A DNA stretch of 6,109 nucleotides from Nitrospira sp. (GTDB lineage Bacteria > Nitrospirota > Nitrospiria > Nitrospirales > Nitrospiraceae). The position numbers were made by a program, and so were the translations under genes. Positions 1-6,109 of this stretch are shown here, piece after piece. The DNA is taken from the NCBI GenBank assembly GCA_029858925.1, contig JAOUEB010000091.1, positions 1 to 6,109 on the forward strand, in the 5' to 3' direction. The notes beneath the pieces were generated by a model, which had not been told where the DNA came from, did no database searches, and saw nothing but the letters and a program-made list of their open reading frames with translations. How positions within the stretch are numbered: position 1 is the first letter of the stretch; each line of letters begins with the position of its first letter.

Positions 1-40
1 TATTCGTAACAGTTTGCCGTACAGCATGTTTCATAGATAA

Positions 41-124
41 GTTTCGGGTTTCTGGCTTCGAGTTGCGGGTTTTCGGAAGGTGCTTTCCGCCAACACGAAA
101 CCCGAAACTGGAAACTCGCAACTC
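41..124. repeat. REP-like inverted repeat element with central hairpin
   Basis: Two related, GTTTC/GAGTTGCG-rich arms lie in opposite orientations. GTTTCGGGTTTC at 41-52 is the exact reverse complement of 97-108, and GAGTTGCG at 60-67 is the exact reverse complement of 117-124. Between them sits a small hairpin (CGGAA 74-78 pairing with TTCCG 85-89). The two matching pairs cross each other, so this is not one simple long stem. It is better read as two copies of a modular repeat facing each other, as in REP/BIME-type intergenic elements. I recall similar GAAAC-CCGAAAC strings between genes of Nitrospira, but cannot verify this here. No coding potential is seen in it. Confidence 0.6.
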
Positions 125-150
125 TACTCCGCACCAAGGCCGATCGGCTG

Positions 151-174
151 CGTCTCGACTCACAGAGTCGGACG
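151..174. other. strong hairpin / imperfect palindrome upstream of the recA promoter
   Basis: CGTC (151-154) and CGACTC (156-161) pair with GAGTCG (165-170) and GACG (171-174). This makes a 10-bp stem with a single bulged T at 155 and a three-base ACA loop. An 8-bp palindrome CCGATCGG lies just upstream at 140-147. There is no T-tract after the stem on either strand, so a standard intrinsic terminator is unlikely. It could be a protein-binding operator, a Rho-linked 3' end of an upstream gene, or a chance structure. It lies about 55 bases before the -10 box, rather far for a repressor that blocks RNA polymerase directly. Confidence 0.5.
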
Positions 175-206
175 GTTGCAGCAGAAGAGTGGTGAATAAT
201 GCGGGC

Positions 207-242
207 TAGGTTTCCCCTGCCTGCTTCGGTATAATCGCCCCT
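207..242 (+). promoter_or_regulatory. putative sigma-70 promoter of recA
   Basis: A perfect TATAAT lies at 230-235. It would start transcription near 241-243 and give a 5' leader of about 30 bases before the recA ATG. The expected -35 position at 17-bp spacing (207-212) reads TAGGTT, a poor match to TTGACA. No TG dinucleotide sits in the extended -10 position. The promoter may therefore be weak or need another factor. I could not identify a LexA box with confidence; neither CTGT-N8-ACAG nor GAAC-N4-GTTC spacing is seen near the promoter. Confidence 0.6.
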
Positions 243-261
243 CTTCATTCCCATTAAAGGT

Positions 262-266
262 AGGAG
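262..266 (+). promoter_or_regulatory. ribosome binding site of recA
   Basis: AGGAG at 262-266, within AGGTAGGAG, is followed by a six-base spacer to the ATG at 273. This is the clearest Shine-Dalgarno sequence in the window and fixes the recA start. Confidence 0.8.
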
Positions 267-272
267 ATCGTA

Positions 273-1367
273 ATGGCAGAAAAAGACGATAAGAAACGCG
301 CGCTGGACTTGGCCCTGTCCCAGATTGAAAAGCAGTATGGGAAGGGCGCGATCATGAAGCTAGGAGCCGAGGAGAAGGTTGATGTGCCGGCTATTTCGAC
401 CGGGTCGCTCGGTCTCGATATCGCGCTCGGTGTCGGCGGGCTCCCGCGCGGGCGGGTCATCGAGATTTTTGGCCCGGAGGCCTCCGGCAAGACGACCATG
501 ACGCTCCATTGCATCGCCGAAGCACAGAAAGCCGGCGGGGTCGCGGCGTTCATCGATGCGGAACATGCGTTGGACCTGACGTACGCAAAAAAGCTTGGGG
601 TGCAAGCCGACGATCTGTTGGTCTCGCAGCCGGATACGGGCGAGCAGGCATTGGAAATCGCCGAAACGCTCGTGCGCAGCGGAGCGATCGATCTGATCGT
701 CGTGGACTCGGTGGCGGCGCTGACGCCACGGGCCGAGATCGAAGGGGAAATGGGCGACGCGCACATGGGTTTGCATGCGCGGCTCATGTCGCAAGCATTG
801 CGGAAGCTCACGGCGGCGATCGCAAAGTCGCTCACGACGGTGATCTTCATCAACCAGATCCGCATGAAGCTTGGCGTGATGTTCGGTAATCCGGAGACGA
901 CCACCGGCGGCAACGCGCTCAAGTTTTATTCGTCGGTCCGGCTGGACATTCGCCGTATCGAATCCATTAAAGAGGGCCAGGATGTGATGGGCAGCCGCGT
1001 CCGCGTCAAAGTCGTGAAGAACAAGATGGCGCCGCCCTTCCGGCAGGCCGAGTTCGACATCATGTTCGCCGAGGGCATCTCCAAGGCGGGCGAGCTGGTC
1101 GATCTTGGGGTCGATAAGCGCGTCATTGAGAAGTCCGGCGCCTGGTACTCCTATAAAGGCGAGCGGGTCGGGCAGGGACGCGACGCGGCGCGGGATTTTC
1201 TGAAGCAGAACGCCGCTGTCGCGCAGGAGGTCGAGGCGAAGCTTCGTGAGTTGGCGGGCGTGCCTGGGCGCGGCGAAAAGCGGGTCGAGGGGAAAGCTGA
1301 AGGGAAGGCCGAGGGGAAGGACGAGAAACCGGCGACGCGATCAGATGAAAAGCGGGCGCACCGGTAA
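273..1367 (+). CDS. recA: recombinase RecA
   Basis: RecA is the ATP-dependent strand-exchange protein that coats single-stranded DNA, drives homologous recombination and triggers LexA self-cleavage in the SOS response. The 364-residue product has the full set of family marks: Walker A GPEASGKT (67-74), the catalytic glutamate in IDAEHALD (Glu97), Walker B LIVVD (141-145), DNA-binding loop L1 around [12 protein letters not shown] (155-166), and loop L2 from about [16 protein letters not shown] (198-213). The ATG at 273 has a good ribosome binding site and gives the usual N-terminus. The core is of normal length. The tail after about residue 330 is unusual: it is built partly from three EGK(A/D) units and is rich in both Lys and Glu, whereas the well-studied E. 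coli tail is acidic. The gene overlaps the probable recX start by 23 bases. Identity is certain. Confidence 0.99.
   Translation: MAEKDDKKRALDLALSQIEKQYGKGAIMKLGAEEKVDVPAISTGSLGLDIALGVGGLPRGRVIEIFGPEASGKTTMTLHCIAEAQKAGGVAAFIDAEHALDLTYAKKLGVQADDLLVSQPDTGEQALEIAETLVRSGAIDLIVVDSVAALTPRAEIEGEMGDAHMGLHARLMSQALRKLTAAIAKSLTTVIFINQIRMKLGVMFGNPETTTGGNALKFYSSVRLDIRRIESIKEGQDVMGSRVRVKVVKNKMAPPFRQAEFDIMFAEGISKAGELVDLGVDKRVIEKSGAWYSYKGERVGQGRDAARDFLKQNAAVAQEVEAKLRELAGVPGRGEKRVEGKAEGKAEGKDEKPATRSDEKRAHR
1287..1322 (+). repeat. three tandem 12-base units in the recA 3' end
   Basis: Units GAGGGGAAAGCT (1287-1298), GAAGGGAAGGCC (1299-1310) and GAGGGGAAGGAC (1311-1322) follow one another in frame and encode EGKA, EGKA and EGKD. 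They are imperfect at the DNA level. The 12-base period keeps the frame, so copy number could change without breaking recA. Confidence 0.8.
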
Positions 1368-1845
1368 ACAGCCTGAATCGACGAAGCCTGACCAGTGGAT
1401 GCTTCTGGCGATTCGCTATCTCGCCCGTTGGGATCGGACGACTGCCCAGGTCGAACAGTTTCTTGTCCGCAAGGGCGCATCGCCGGCTCAGGCCAAAGAA
1501 ACCATCGTCCGGCTGTCCGAGCTCCGGTATCTCAACGACCGAGCCTACGCTGAGCGCTGGATCGAAACCCATCTTGCCAGACAGCCAATGGGGCGGGAAC
1601 GGCTGGAAGCGGAGTTGCAGGTCAAGGGTGTCCCGGAAGCTGTGGCCGGTCAGGCGATCCGCGAGATGCTGCGCGATCTAGACGAAGACACGCTGGCGCG
1701 GCAAGCATTGTCCGCCATGCGGCGCACCGGCAGGCGGATGACGACGGCTCAATCCGCTCGTTTCCTGCGTCAGCGAGGCTTCGAGGAAGAGACTATCGAT
1801 CGTATGATCGGCGATCGTGTGAGGGATGGGGAATCGGACCAATGA
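1345..1845 (+). CDS. recX: regulatory protein RecX
   Basis: RecX-family proteins bind the RecA filament and modulate it, in most studied species by blocking filament extension. The 166-residue product shows three successive three-helix repeats typical of the family, roughly residues 20-66, 67-112 and 115-158. Visible family signatures are [23 protein letters not shown] (in part, residues 22-44), the [11 protein letters not shown] segment (60-70) and the [15 protein letters not shown] segment (82-96). The ATG at 1345 is chosen because it gives a family-like length. The longer frame beginning with GTG at 1246 would add a low-complexity basic extension translated out of frame from the recA tail. 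No strong Shine-Dalgarno sequence precedes 1345, so coupling to recA translation is likely. Its stop overlaps the alaS start (ATGA, 1842-1845). An internal ATG at 1399 is a less likely start. Confidence 0.9.
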   Translation: MKSGRTGKQPESTKPDQWMLLAIRYLARWDRTTAQVEQFLVRKGASPAQAKETIVRLSELRYLNDRAYAERWIETHLARQPMGRERLEAELQVKGVPEAVAGQAIREMLRDLDEDTLARQALSAMRRTGRRMTTAQSARFLRQRGFEEETIDRMIGDRVRDGESDQ

Positions 1846-4475
1846 AACATAGCGCACAGGAGCTCAGACAATCGTTCATCCGGTATTTCGAGCAGCAGGG
1901 CCACCAGGCTGTGCCGAGCTCGGCCTTGATCCCCCAGGCCGACCCGACACTCTTGTTCACCAACGCCGGTATGAATCAATTCAAGCGGGTCTTTCTCGGG
2001 GAAGAGTCGCGCCCCTACAAGCGGGCGGTGTCCGTGCAAAAATGCCTGCGGGCCGGCGGCAAACACAACGATCTAGAGAATGTCGGGTACACGAGGCGGC
2101 ACCACACGTTCTTCGAGATGCTCGGCAACTTTTCGTTCGGCGATTACTTCAAAGACGATGCGATCGCATTCGGATGGGAATTTTTGACGCGCACGGTCGG
2201 GCTGTCGAAAGAGCGGCTGTGGGTGACGATCTTTCGAGAGGACGACGAGGCTGAGCGGATCTGGAAGAAGATCGGGGCGCCGCCGTCACGCATCATCCGT
2301 TGCGGCGAGAAAGACAACTTCTGGCAGATGGCGGATACCGGCCCCTGCGGGCCCTGTTCAGAGATCCACTTCGACCAGGGCCCGGCCGTGCCGGGCGACG
2401 ATCGGCCGAATAGCGAGGGCGACCGAGTCATTGAGATTTGGAACCTCGTGTTCATGCAATTCAACCGTGATGCGAACGGCGTCTTACATCCGCTTCCGAG
2501 GCCGAGCATCGACACGGGGATGGGACTCGAACGGCTCTCCGCCGTGGCGCAAGGCGTCCATAGTAACTATGACAGCGATCTGTTCACGCCGTTGCTGGCG
2601 GCGATTGCCGGGCGGGCGGGCGCGCAGTACGGCAACAAGGACCAGGCGGATCGCTCAATGCGCGTCATCGCCGATCATCTTCGCGCGATCGTGTTTCTGA
2701 TGGCCGACGGCATCCTGCCGTCCAACGAAGGCCGTGGCTATGTGCTGCGGCGCATTCTGCGCCGTGCCGCGCGGCATGGCCGGCTGCTCGGCATCGTCGA
2801 GCCCTTTCTCTACGAACTCAGTGCGACCGTGGTCGAGCAGATGGCCGGGGCCTATTCGGAAGTACGATCGGCTGCGGGCACGATCGCCGAAGCCACGAAG
2901 GGCGAGGAGGAACGGTTTATCGCCACGCTGGATCAAGGATTGCCGATTTTGAACGACATGATCGAGAAGGCACAGGCAACCGGCCGAACCATATTGGCAG
3001 GCCTTGACCTGTTTAAGCTCTACGACACCTACGGCTTTCCCATGGACTTGATCACGGAAGCCTGCCGTGAACAAGGGATGACCGTCGATGAGCCAGGGTT
3101 CGAGGCGGCGATCGAGGAGCAGCGGACGCGCGCGCGCAAGACCGGTGGGTTCGAGCAGGAAATGGCCAGGCCGGTGGTGTCGGAGCTGGCCAAGCGGGTC
3201 GGCGCAACGAAGTTCGTCGGGTACGACCGATTAGAGAGCGAGAGCGTTCTTCTTGCGATCCTCAAGGGCGAACAGTTGGTGAAGGAAGCAGTGGAAGGAG
3301 ATGAGGTCGAGGTGGCGCTCGATGTGACGCCGTTTTATGCCGAAGGCGGCGGGCAGGTCGGAGACCGCGGAACGTTGACAGGCCCTGAAGGACTGCTTGA
3401 TATCGATAATACGACGAGGCCGGCGCCGACGCTCATTCTTCATAAGGGGATTGTCCGCAAGGGCTGCATTCGCGAAGGTGAGCAACTCCGGATGACCGTC
3501 ACTGCCGCCACGCGCCTGGATGCCGCCCGCAACCATACGGCGACGCATCTCGTCCATGCGGCCTTGCGCGATTTGCTCGGCCCGCATGTGAAACAGTATG
3601 GATCGCTGGTCGGGCCGAATCGGCTTCGGTTCGACTTCGCCCACTTCAGGCCGCTGTCGTCCCGCGACATTGATGATATTGAATCGACGGTGAACGGGGA
3701 AATTCGCAAGAACGAAGCGGTGCGCACCGAGGTGATGAGCATTCAGGACGCGGTGGCGAACGGCGCGTTGGCGTTCTTTGGCGACAAGTACGGCGAGCAG
3801 GTGCGTGTCGTGAGCGTGGAGTCCTTCAGCAAGGAACTCTGCGGCGGCACCCACTGTCGGCACACGGGAGACATCGGGCTGTTCCGCATCGTATCCGAAG
3901 GAGGCGTGGCGGCCGGGGTGCGCCGGATCGAAGCCCAAACAGGCAGCGGGGCCTATGCGCTCATGAAGAAGCTCGACGCCGATGTCCGTGAGCTGTCGGA
4001 CCTCTTGAAGGTCGGGCAGTCAGAACTCGTCGCCAAGACCCGCAAGCTCATAGCCCAACTCAAGGACAAAGAACGGGAATTGGAAGAGGTGAAGCTCAAG
4101 ATGGCCGGAGGCTCGGCGGCGGCGGCAAGCATAAAGACCATCGCAGGAGTGCCGGTGCATGTGCAGCGGACGGACGGTCTGGATGTGAACGGGATGCGGG
4201 CGCTGGCGGATCAGCTGCGGGATAAGTTGAAGAGCGGCGTCGTGGCGCTGGGAGCGGCGACCCAGGACGGCAAGGTTTCGTTGCTGGTCGTGGTGACGAA
4301 GGATTTGATCGGCACACTGAAGGCGGGCGATCTCATCAAGCCGATGGCGGCCGAGGTCGGCGGCACGGGCGGCGGCCGTCCCGAAATGGCGCAGGCCGGC
4401 GGGAAAGATGCGGCCAAGCTCGACGCGGCGTTGGAAAAAGTCTTTGCCCTGGTCGAGGACGCCTTCCGGCGGTAG
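1842..4475 (+). CDS. alaS: alanyl-tRNA synthetase
   Basis: AlaRS is the cytoplasmic class II enzyme that charges tRNA-Ala using ATP and hydrolyses mischarged Ser- or Gly-tRNA-Ala. At 877 residues it is full length (E. coli, 876). The N-terminal aminoacylation domain shows TNAGMNQFKRVF (40-51), AGGKHNDLENVG (71-82), FFEMLGNFSFGDYF (90-103), DTGPCGPCSEIHFD (165-178) and the motif 3 region DTGMGLERL (224-232). The editing domain carries the zinc-site residues HTATH (His565, His569) and CGGTH (Cys667, His671). A Lys/Glu-rich helical stretch at about 726-754 joins it to the C-Ala domain, which ends with the glycine-rich GTGGGRPEMAQAGG (841-854). No key residue is missing. The start overlaps the recX stop by four bases; GGGGAA at 1828-1833 is a modest ribosome binding site eight bases upstream. 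Confidence 0.99.
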   Translation: MKHSAQELRQSFIRYFEQQGHQAVPSSALIPQADPTLLFTNAGMNQFKRVFLGEESRPYKRAVSVQKCLRAGGKHNDLENVGYTRRHHTFFEMLGNFSFGDYFKDDAIAFGWEFLTRTVGLSKERLWVTIFREDDEAERIWKKIGAPPSRIIRCGEKDNFWQMADTGPCGPCSEIHFDQGPAVPGDDRPNSEGDRVIEIWNLVFMQFNRDANGVLHPLPRPSIDTGMGLERLSAVAQGVHSNYDSDLFTPLLAAIAGRAGAQYGNKDQADRSMRVIADHLRAIVFLMADGILPSNEGRGYVLRRILRRAARHGRLLGIVEPFLYELSATVVEQMAGAYSEVRSAAGTIAEATKGEEERFIATLDQGLPILNDMIEKAQATGRTILAGLDLFKLYDTYGFPMDLITEACREQGMTVDEPGFEAAIEEQRTRARKTGGFEQEMARPVVSELAKRVGATKFVGYDRLESESVLLAILKGEQLVKEAVEGDEVEVALDVTPFYAEGGGQVGDRGTLTGPEGLLDIDNTTRPAPTLILHKGIVRKGCIREGEQLRMTVTAATRLDAARNHTATHLVHAALRDLLGPHVKQYGSLVGPNRLRFDFAHFRPLSSRDIDDIESTVNGEIRKNEAVRTEVMSIQDAVANGALAFFGDKYGEQVRVVSVESFSKELCGGTHCRHTGDIGLFRIVSEGGVAAGVRRIEAQTGSGAYALMKKLDADVRELSDLLKVGQSELVAKTRKLIAQLKDKERELEEVKLKMAGGSAAAASIKTIAGVPVHVQRTDGLDVNGMRALADQLRDKLKSGVVALGAATQDGKVSLLVVVTKDLIGTLKAGDLIKPMAAEVGGTGGGRPEMAQAGGKDAAKLDAALEKVFALVEDAFRR

Positions 4476-4479
4476 AATC

Positions 4480-5058
4480 ATGGCTAGCCGTATCCTCGCG
4501 CTCGATTATGGCACCAAGCGGATCGGCGTTGCGCTGAGCGACGAATTGGGCTGGACGGCGCAGCCGCTTGAAACATTTGAACGGCGCACGTTGGACCGGG
4601 ATATTGCCCACATCGCCACGCTGGTTGCATCGCATAGCGTAGAGCGGGTGGTTTTGGGACTTCCGCTTCAGCTGGATGGTCGCGAAGGGCCTGCCGTCCA
4701 AGCGATGCGCGTGTTTATAGTAAAGCTGGAAGCAGGGTTGCCCGTCCCGGTCGTCCTCTGGGACGAACGGATGACGACGAAAGCGGCGGAAGATCTGCTC
4801 ATCGCCGCGGACGTCAGCCGGAAGAAACGCAAAGGCGTGATCGATCGGATAGCCGCCGCCATTCTGTTGCAAAGTTATCTGGCGGCACAAGCGCCCGCAG
4901 CCACCAATCCAGCGGACGAAGGAGCTGAGAACGCGCAGAATGAAGAATCGGAGTCTCTAGAGTGGTCTTCGTATGAAGCTACGCGTACTGCTGATCCTGG
5001 CTCTCGTCGTCGTCGTGCTCGGCGGCCTGGCCGCGTATCTGACGATTCGCTGGATTGA
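4480..5058 (+). CDS. ruvX: RuvX/YqgF-family Holliday-junction resolvase-like nuclease with an extended C-terminus
   Basis: This family has an RNase H-like fold. Members have been linked to Holliday-junction resolution and to 16S rRNA 5'-end maturation, and which role holds here cannot be told from sequence. Conserved acidic and neighbouring motifs are present: LDYGTKRIGVA with Asp9, VVLGLPLQLDGREG (57-70), WDERMTT with Asp95-Glu96 (94-100), and IDRIAAAILLQSYL with Asp122 (121-134). The ATG at 4480, four bases after the alaS stop, gives the standard N-terminus; the in-frame ATG at 4408 lies inside alaS and is rejected. The family core ends near residue 136. A further 56 residues follow: an acidic stretch (about 143-162), then an Arg-rich stretch (RRRRARRPGR, 176-185). 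The last 28 or so residues are read from the same DNA as the mltG membrane anchor, in another frame. Confidence 0.93.
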   Translation: MASRILALDYGTKRIGVALSDELGWTAQPLETFERRTLDRDIAHIATLVASHSVERVVLGLPLQLDGREGPAVQAMRVFIVKLEAGLPVPVVLWDERMTTKAAEDLLIAADVSRKKRKGVIDRIAAAILLQSYLAAQAPAATNPADEGAENAQNEESESLEWSSYEATRTADPGSRRRRARRPGRVSDDSLD

Positions 5059-6052
5059 ATCTCCGGTTCTCTCCGAATCCGCCCAGCCTCCAGTCAAGAT
5101 CGTGGCGATTCCGGAAGGAACGACGTTTCTGCGCGTGGCACAGATCCTTGAGCGGGAACAGTTAATCAAGAGCCGGTCCTCATTTATGTGGTTGGGAAAA
5201 AGGCTGGAGGCTGAACGAAAGATCCGCCCAGGCGAATACGAACTGAATGCAGCCATGCCTCCGACCGAGATTCTCTCCAAGCTGATGGCAGGCCGTGTGG
5301 TGCTCCATTCGGTCACGATTCCGGAGGGCTATACCATCAGCCAAATCGCCGATGTCTTTGCGGCACATGGCATCACGGATAGAACCGAATTCGTTCGGTT
5401 GGCCCATGATCAATCCTTCGTCAAGACCTTGGGGATTTCAGCCGATAGCGTGGAGGGCTATTTGTATCCGGATACGTATCGGTTTCCACGCCCGACAGCG
5501 GGAAAAGATATCGTGAAAGCGATGGTCGATCAGCTCAGATACGTTCTGACAACAGAGTGGCAGGCTCGCGCGAAGGAGATGCGCATGACGACGCATCAAG
5601 TGTTGACCTTGGCATCCGTTATTGAGAAAGAGACCGGCGCGGGAGAGGAACGGCCTCACATCGCATCCGTGTTTCATAATCGTCTCAAGAAAAGAATCCC
5701 GCTCCAGAGCGATCCAACCGTGATCTACGGCTTGCCGAACTTCGACGGCAATCTGCGGAAGAAAGATCTCTCCCATCCCAGTCCCTACAACACCTATCGG
5801 TGGGCGGGCCTGCCTCCCGGGCCGATCGCCAATCCAGGGGCGGATTCGATTCGGGCCGCGCTCTATCCGATGACGACTTCAGATTTGTATTTTGTATCGA
5901 AGAACAACGGGACCCATCAATTTTCCGCCACGCTGGTGGAGCATAACAGGGCGGTGGAGCAGTACCAGAAGCGGCCCAGACGTGTCCGTTCTTCGCAGAC
6001 GTCGGTTGTCCCCACCAAGAGAGTGCACGGCCAGCAAGAAGGAGCGTCGTGA
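4973..6052 (+). CDS. mltG: endolytic murein transglycosylase MltG (YceG family)
   Basis: MltG is an inner-membrane lytic transglycosylase that cuts nascent glycan strands and is thought to end peptidoglycan chain growth. The 359-residue product starts with a single hydrophobic anchor (about 4-25) with little preceding it, then an extracytoplasmic region. A LysM-like part spans about 44-108 (VAIPEGTTFLRVAQIL... RKIRPGEYEL) and is followed by VTIPEGYTISQIA (114-126). The catalytic domain carries EGYLYPDTYRF (161-171), LASVIEKET (213-221), where Glu218 aligns with the essential glutamate of E. coli MltG, and the signatures SVFHNRL (232-238), LQSDPTVIYG (244-253) and GLPPGPIANPG (279-289). The last 26 residues form a basic, probably disordered tail. 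The ATG at 4973 is the only good start, as an in-frame TAG lies at 4958-4960; a weak GAGTGG precedes it at 4960-4965. It overlaps ruvX by 86 bases. Confidence 0.97.
   Translation: MKLRVLLILALVVVVLGGLAAYLTIRWIESPVLSESAQPPVKIVAIPEGTTFLRVAQILEREQLIKSRSSFMWLGKRLEAERKIRPGEYELNAAMPPTEILSKLMAGRVVLHSVTIPEGYTISQIADVFAAHGITDRTEFVRLAHDQSFVKTLGISADSVEGYLYPDTYRFPRPTAGKDIVKAMVDQLRYVLTTEWQARAKEMRMTTHQVLTLASVIEKETGAGEERPHIASVFHNRLKKRIPLQSDPTVIYGLPNFDGNLRKKDLSHPSPYNTYRWAGLPPGPIANPGADSIRAALYPMTTSDLYFVSKNNGTHQFSATLVEHNRAVEQYQKRPRRVRSSQTSVVPTKRVHGQQEGAS
6039..6044 (+). promoter_or_regulatory. ribosome binding site of the downstream deoC-like gene
   Basis: AAGGAG at 6039-6044 lies inside the last mltG codons, 11 bases before the ATG at 6056. 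The spacing is slightly long but the match is good. It supports 6056 as the start. Confidence 0.6.
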
Positions 6053-6055
6053 GCG

Positions 6056-6109
6056 ATGCCTGAATGGAATCTGCCGAGTCTCATCGATCATACGGTCCTC
6101 CGTCCTGAG
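6056..6109 (+). CDS. deoC: deoxyribose-phosphate aldolase, N-terminal fragment (cut by window end)
   Basis: Only 18 codons are inside the window: MPEWNLPSLIDHTVLRPE. The stretch LIDHTVLRPE matches the well-known N-terminal signature of class I deoxyribose-phosphate aldolase (IDHT-L-P-), which converts 2-deoxyribose 5-phosphate into glyceraldehyde 3-phosphate and acetaldehyde in deoxynucleoside breakdown. The gene starts three bases after the mltG stop and is preceded by AAGGAG, so it is probably in the same operon. The Schiff-base lysine and the rest of the barrel lie beyond the window. The call rests on this short signature alone. Confidence 0.8.
   Translation, partial: MPEWNLPSLIDHTVLRPE

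Noticed and set aside
151..174. Intrinsic terminator of an upstream gene
   Set aside because: The stem is strong but no T-tract follows on either strand.
1..272. CRISPR array, tRNA or small protein gene in the upstream gap
   Set aside because: The repeats are inverted and few, with no regular spacers; no tRNA-like cloverleaf and no credible short frame with a ribosome binding site was seen.
816..823. GCGATCGC octamer, also at 2160-2167, as a HIP1-type cyanobacterial repeat
   Set aside because: Only two copies were noticed, both in coding sequence of a GC-rich genome; the gene content and RecA do not point to a cyanobacterium.
254..922. 222-codon open frame on the minus strand, antisense to recA
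   Set aside because: It covers the most conserved part of recA, its translation is low-complexity Ser/Ala/Arg-rich with no recognisable domain, and it is explained by GC-biased codon use of recA.
1246..1344. Longer recX start at GTG 1246
   Set aside because: The added 33 residues are a basic low-complexity read of the recA tail in another frame, and RecX proteins normally start just before the first helical repeat.
3231..3938. 235-codon open frame on the minus strand inside alaS
   Set aside because: It is antisense to the AlaRS editing domain, has no family signature and no ribosome binding site that I can support; a shadow of GC-rich coding.
4408..4479. Longer ruvX start at ATG 4408
   Set aside because: It lies within the conserved alaS end; the added residues do not match the family, whereas ATG 4480 gives the usual short N-terminus before the LDYGTKRIG motif.

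Overview
The window is an ordinary chromosomal housekeeping segment. All genes are on the + strand and tightly packed: a 272-base intergenic region, then recA, recX, alaS, ruvX (yqgF), mltG and the first 18 codons of a probable deoC. The DNA is GC-rich, with G/C-biased third codon positions, and the genes overlap or abut. Gene order, the RecA N-terminus and the AA/CC/GG-rich repeat upstream of recA look most like a Nitrospira-type bacterium (Nitrospirota) to me. That assignment is from memory of the family and is only moderately secure; a deltaproteobacterium-like lineage is the main alternative.

Region by region. Bases 1-272 hold no gene. They contain a pair of related, oppositely oriented repeats flanking a small hairpin (41-124), a separate strong hairpin (151-174), a perfect TATAAT -10 box (230-235) and the recA ribosome binding site. 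From 273 onward coding is continuous: recA (273-1367) overlaps recX (1345-1845) by 23 bases, recX overlaps alaS (1842-4475) by the 4-base ATGA, alaS is 4 bases from ruvX (4480-5058), ruvX overlaps mltG (4973-6052) by 86 bases, and deoC starts 3 bases after mltG (6056, running off the end). No terminator or second clear promoter is visible inside, so one transcription unit starting ahead of recA is the simplest reading.

Together the genes cover recombination and DNA repair (RecA and its modulator RecX), translation (alanyl-tRNA synthetase), a RuvX-family RNase H-fold nuclease, peptidoglycan chain termination (MltG) and deoxynucleoside catabolism (DeoC). I do not see a novel system. The points most worth a second look are the long ruvX/mltG overlap, which gives RuvX an arginine-rich extra tail; the repeat-built, net-basic C-terminal tail of RecA; the direct recA-recX overlap; and the structured repeat and hairpin upstream of the recA promoter.
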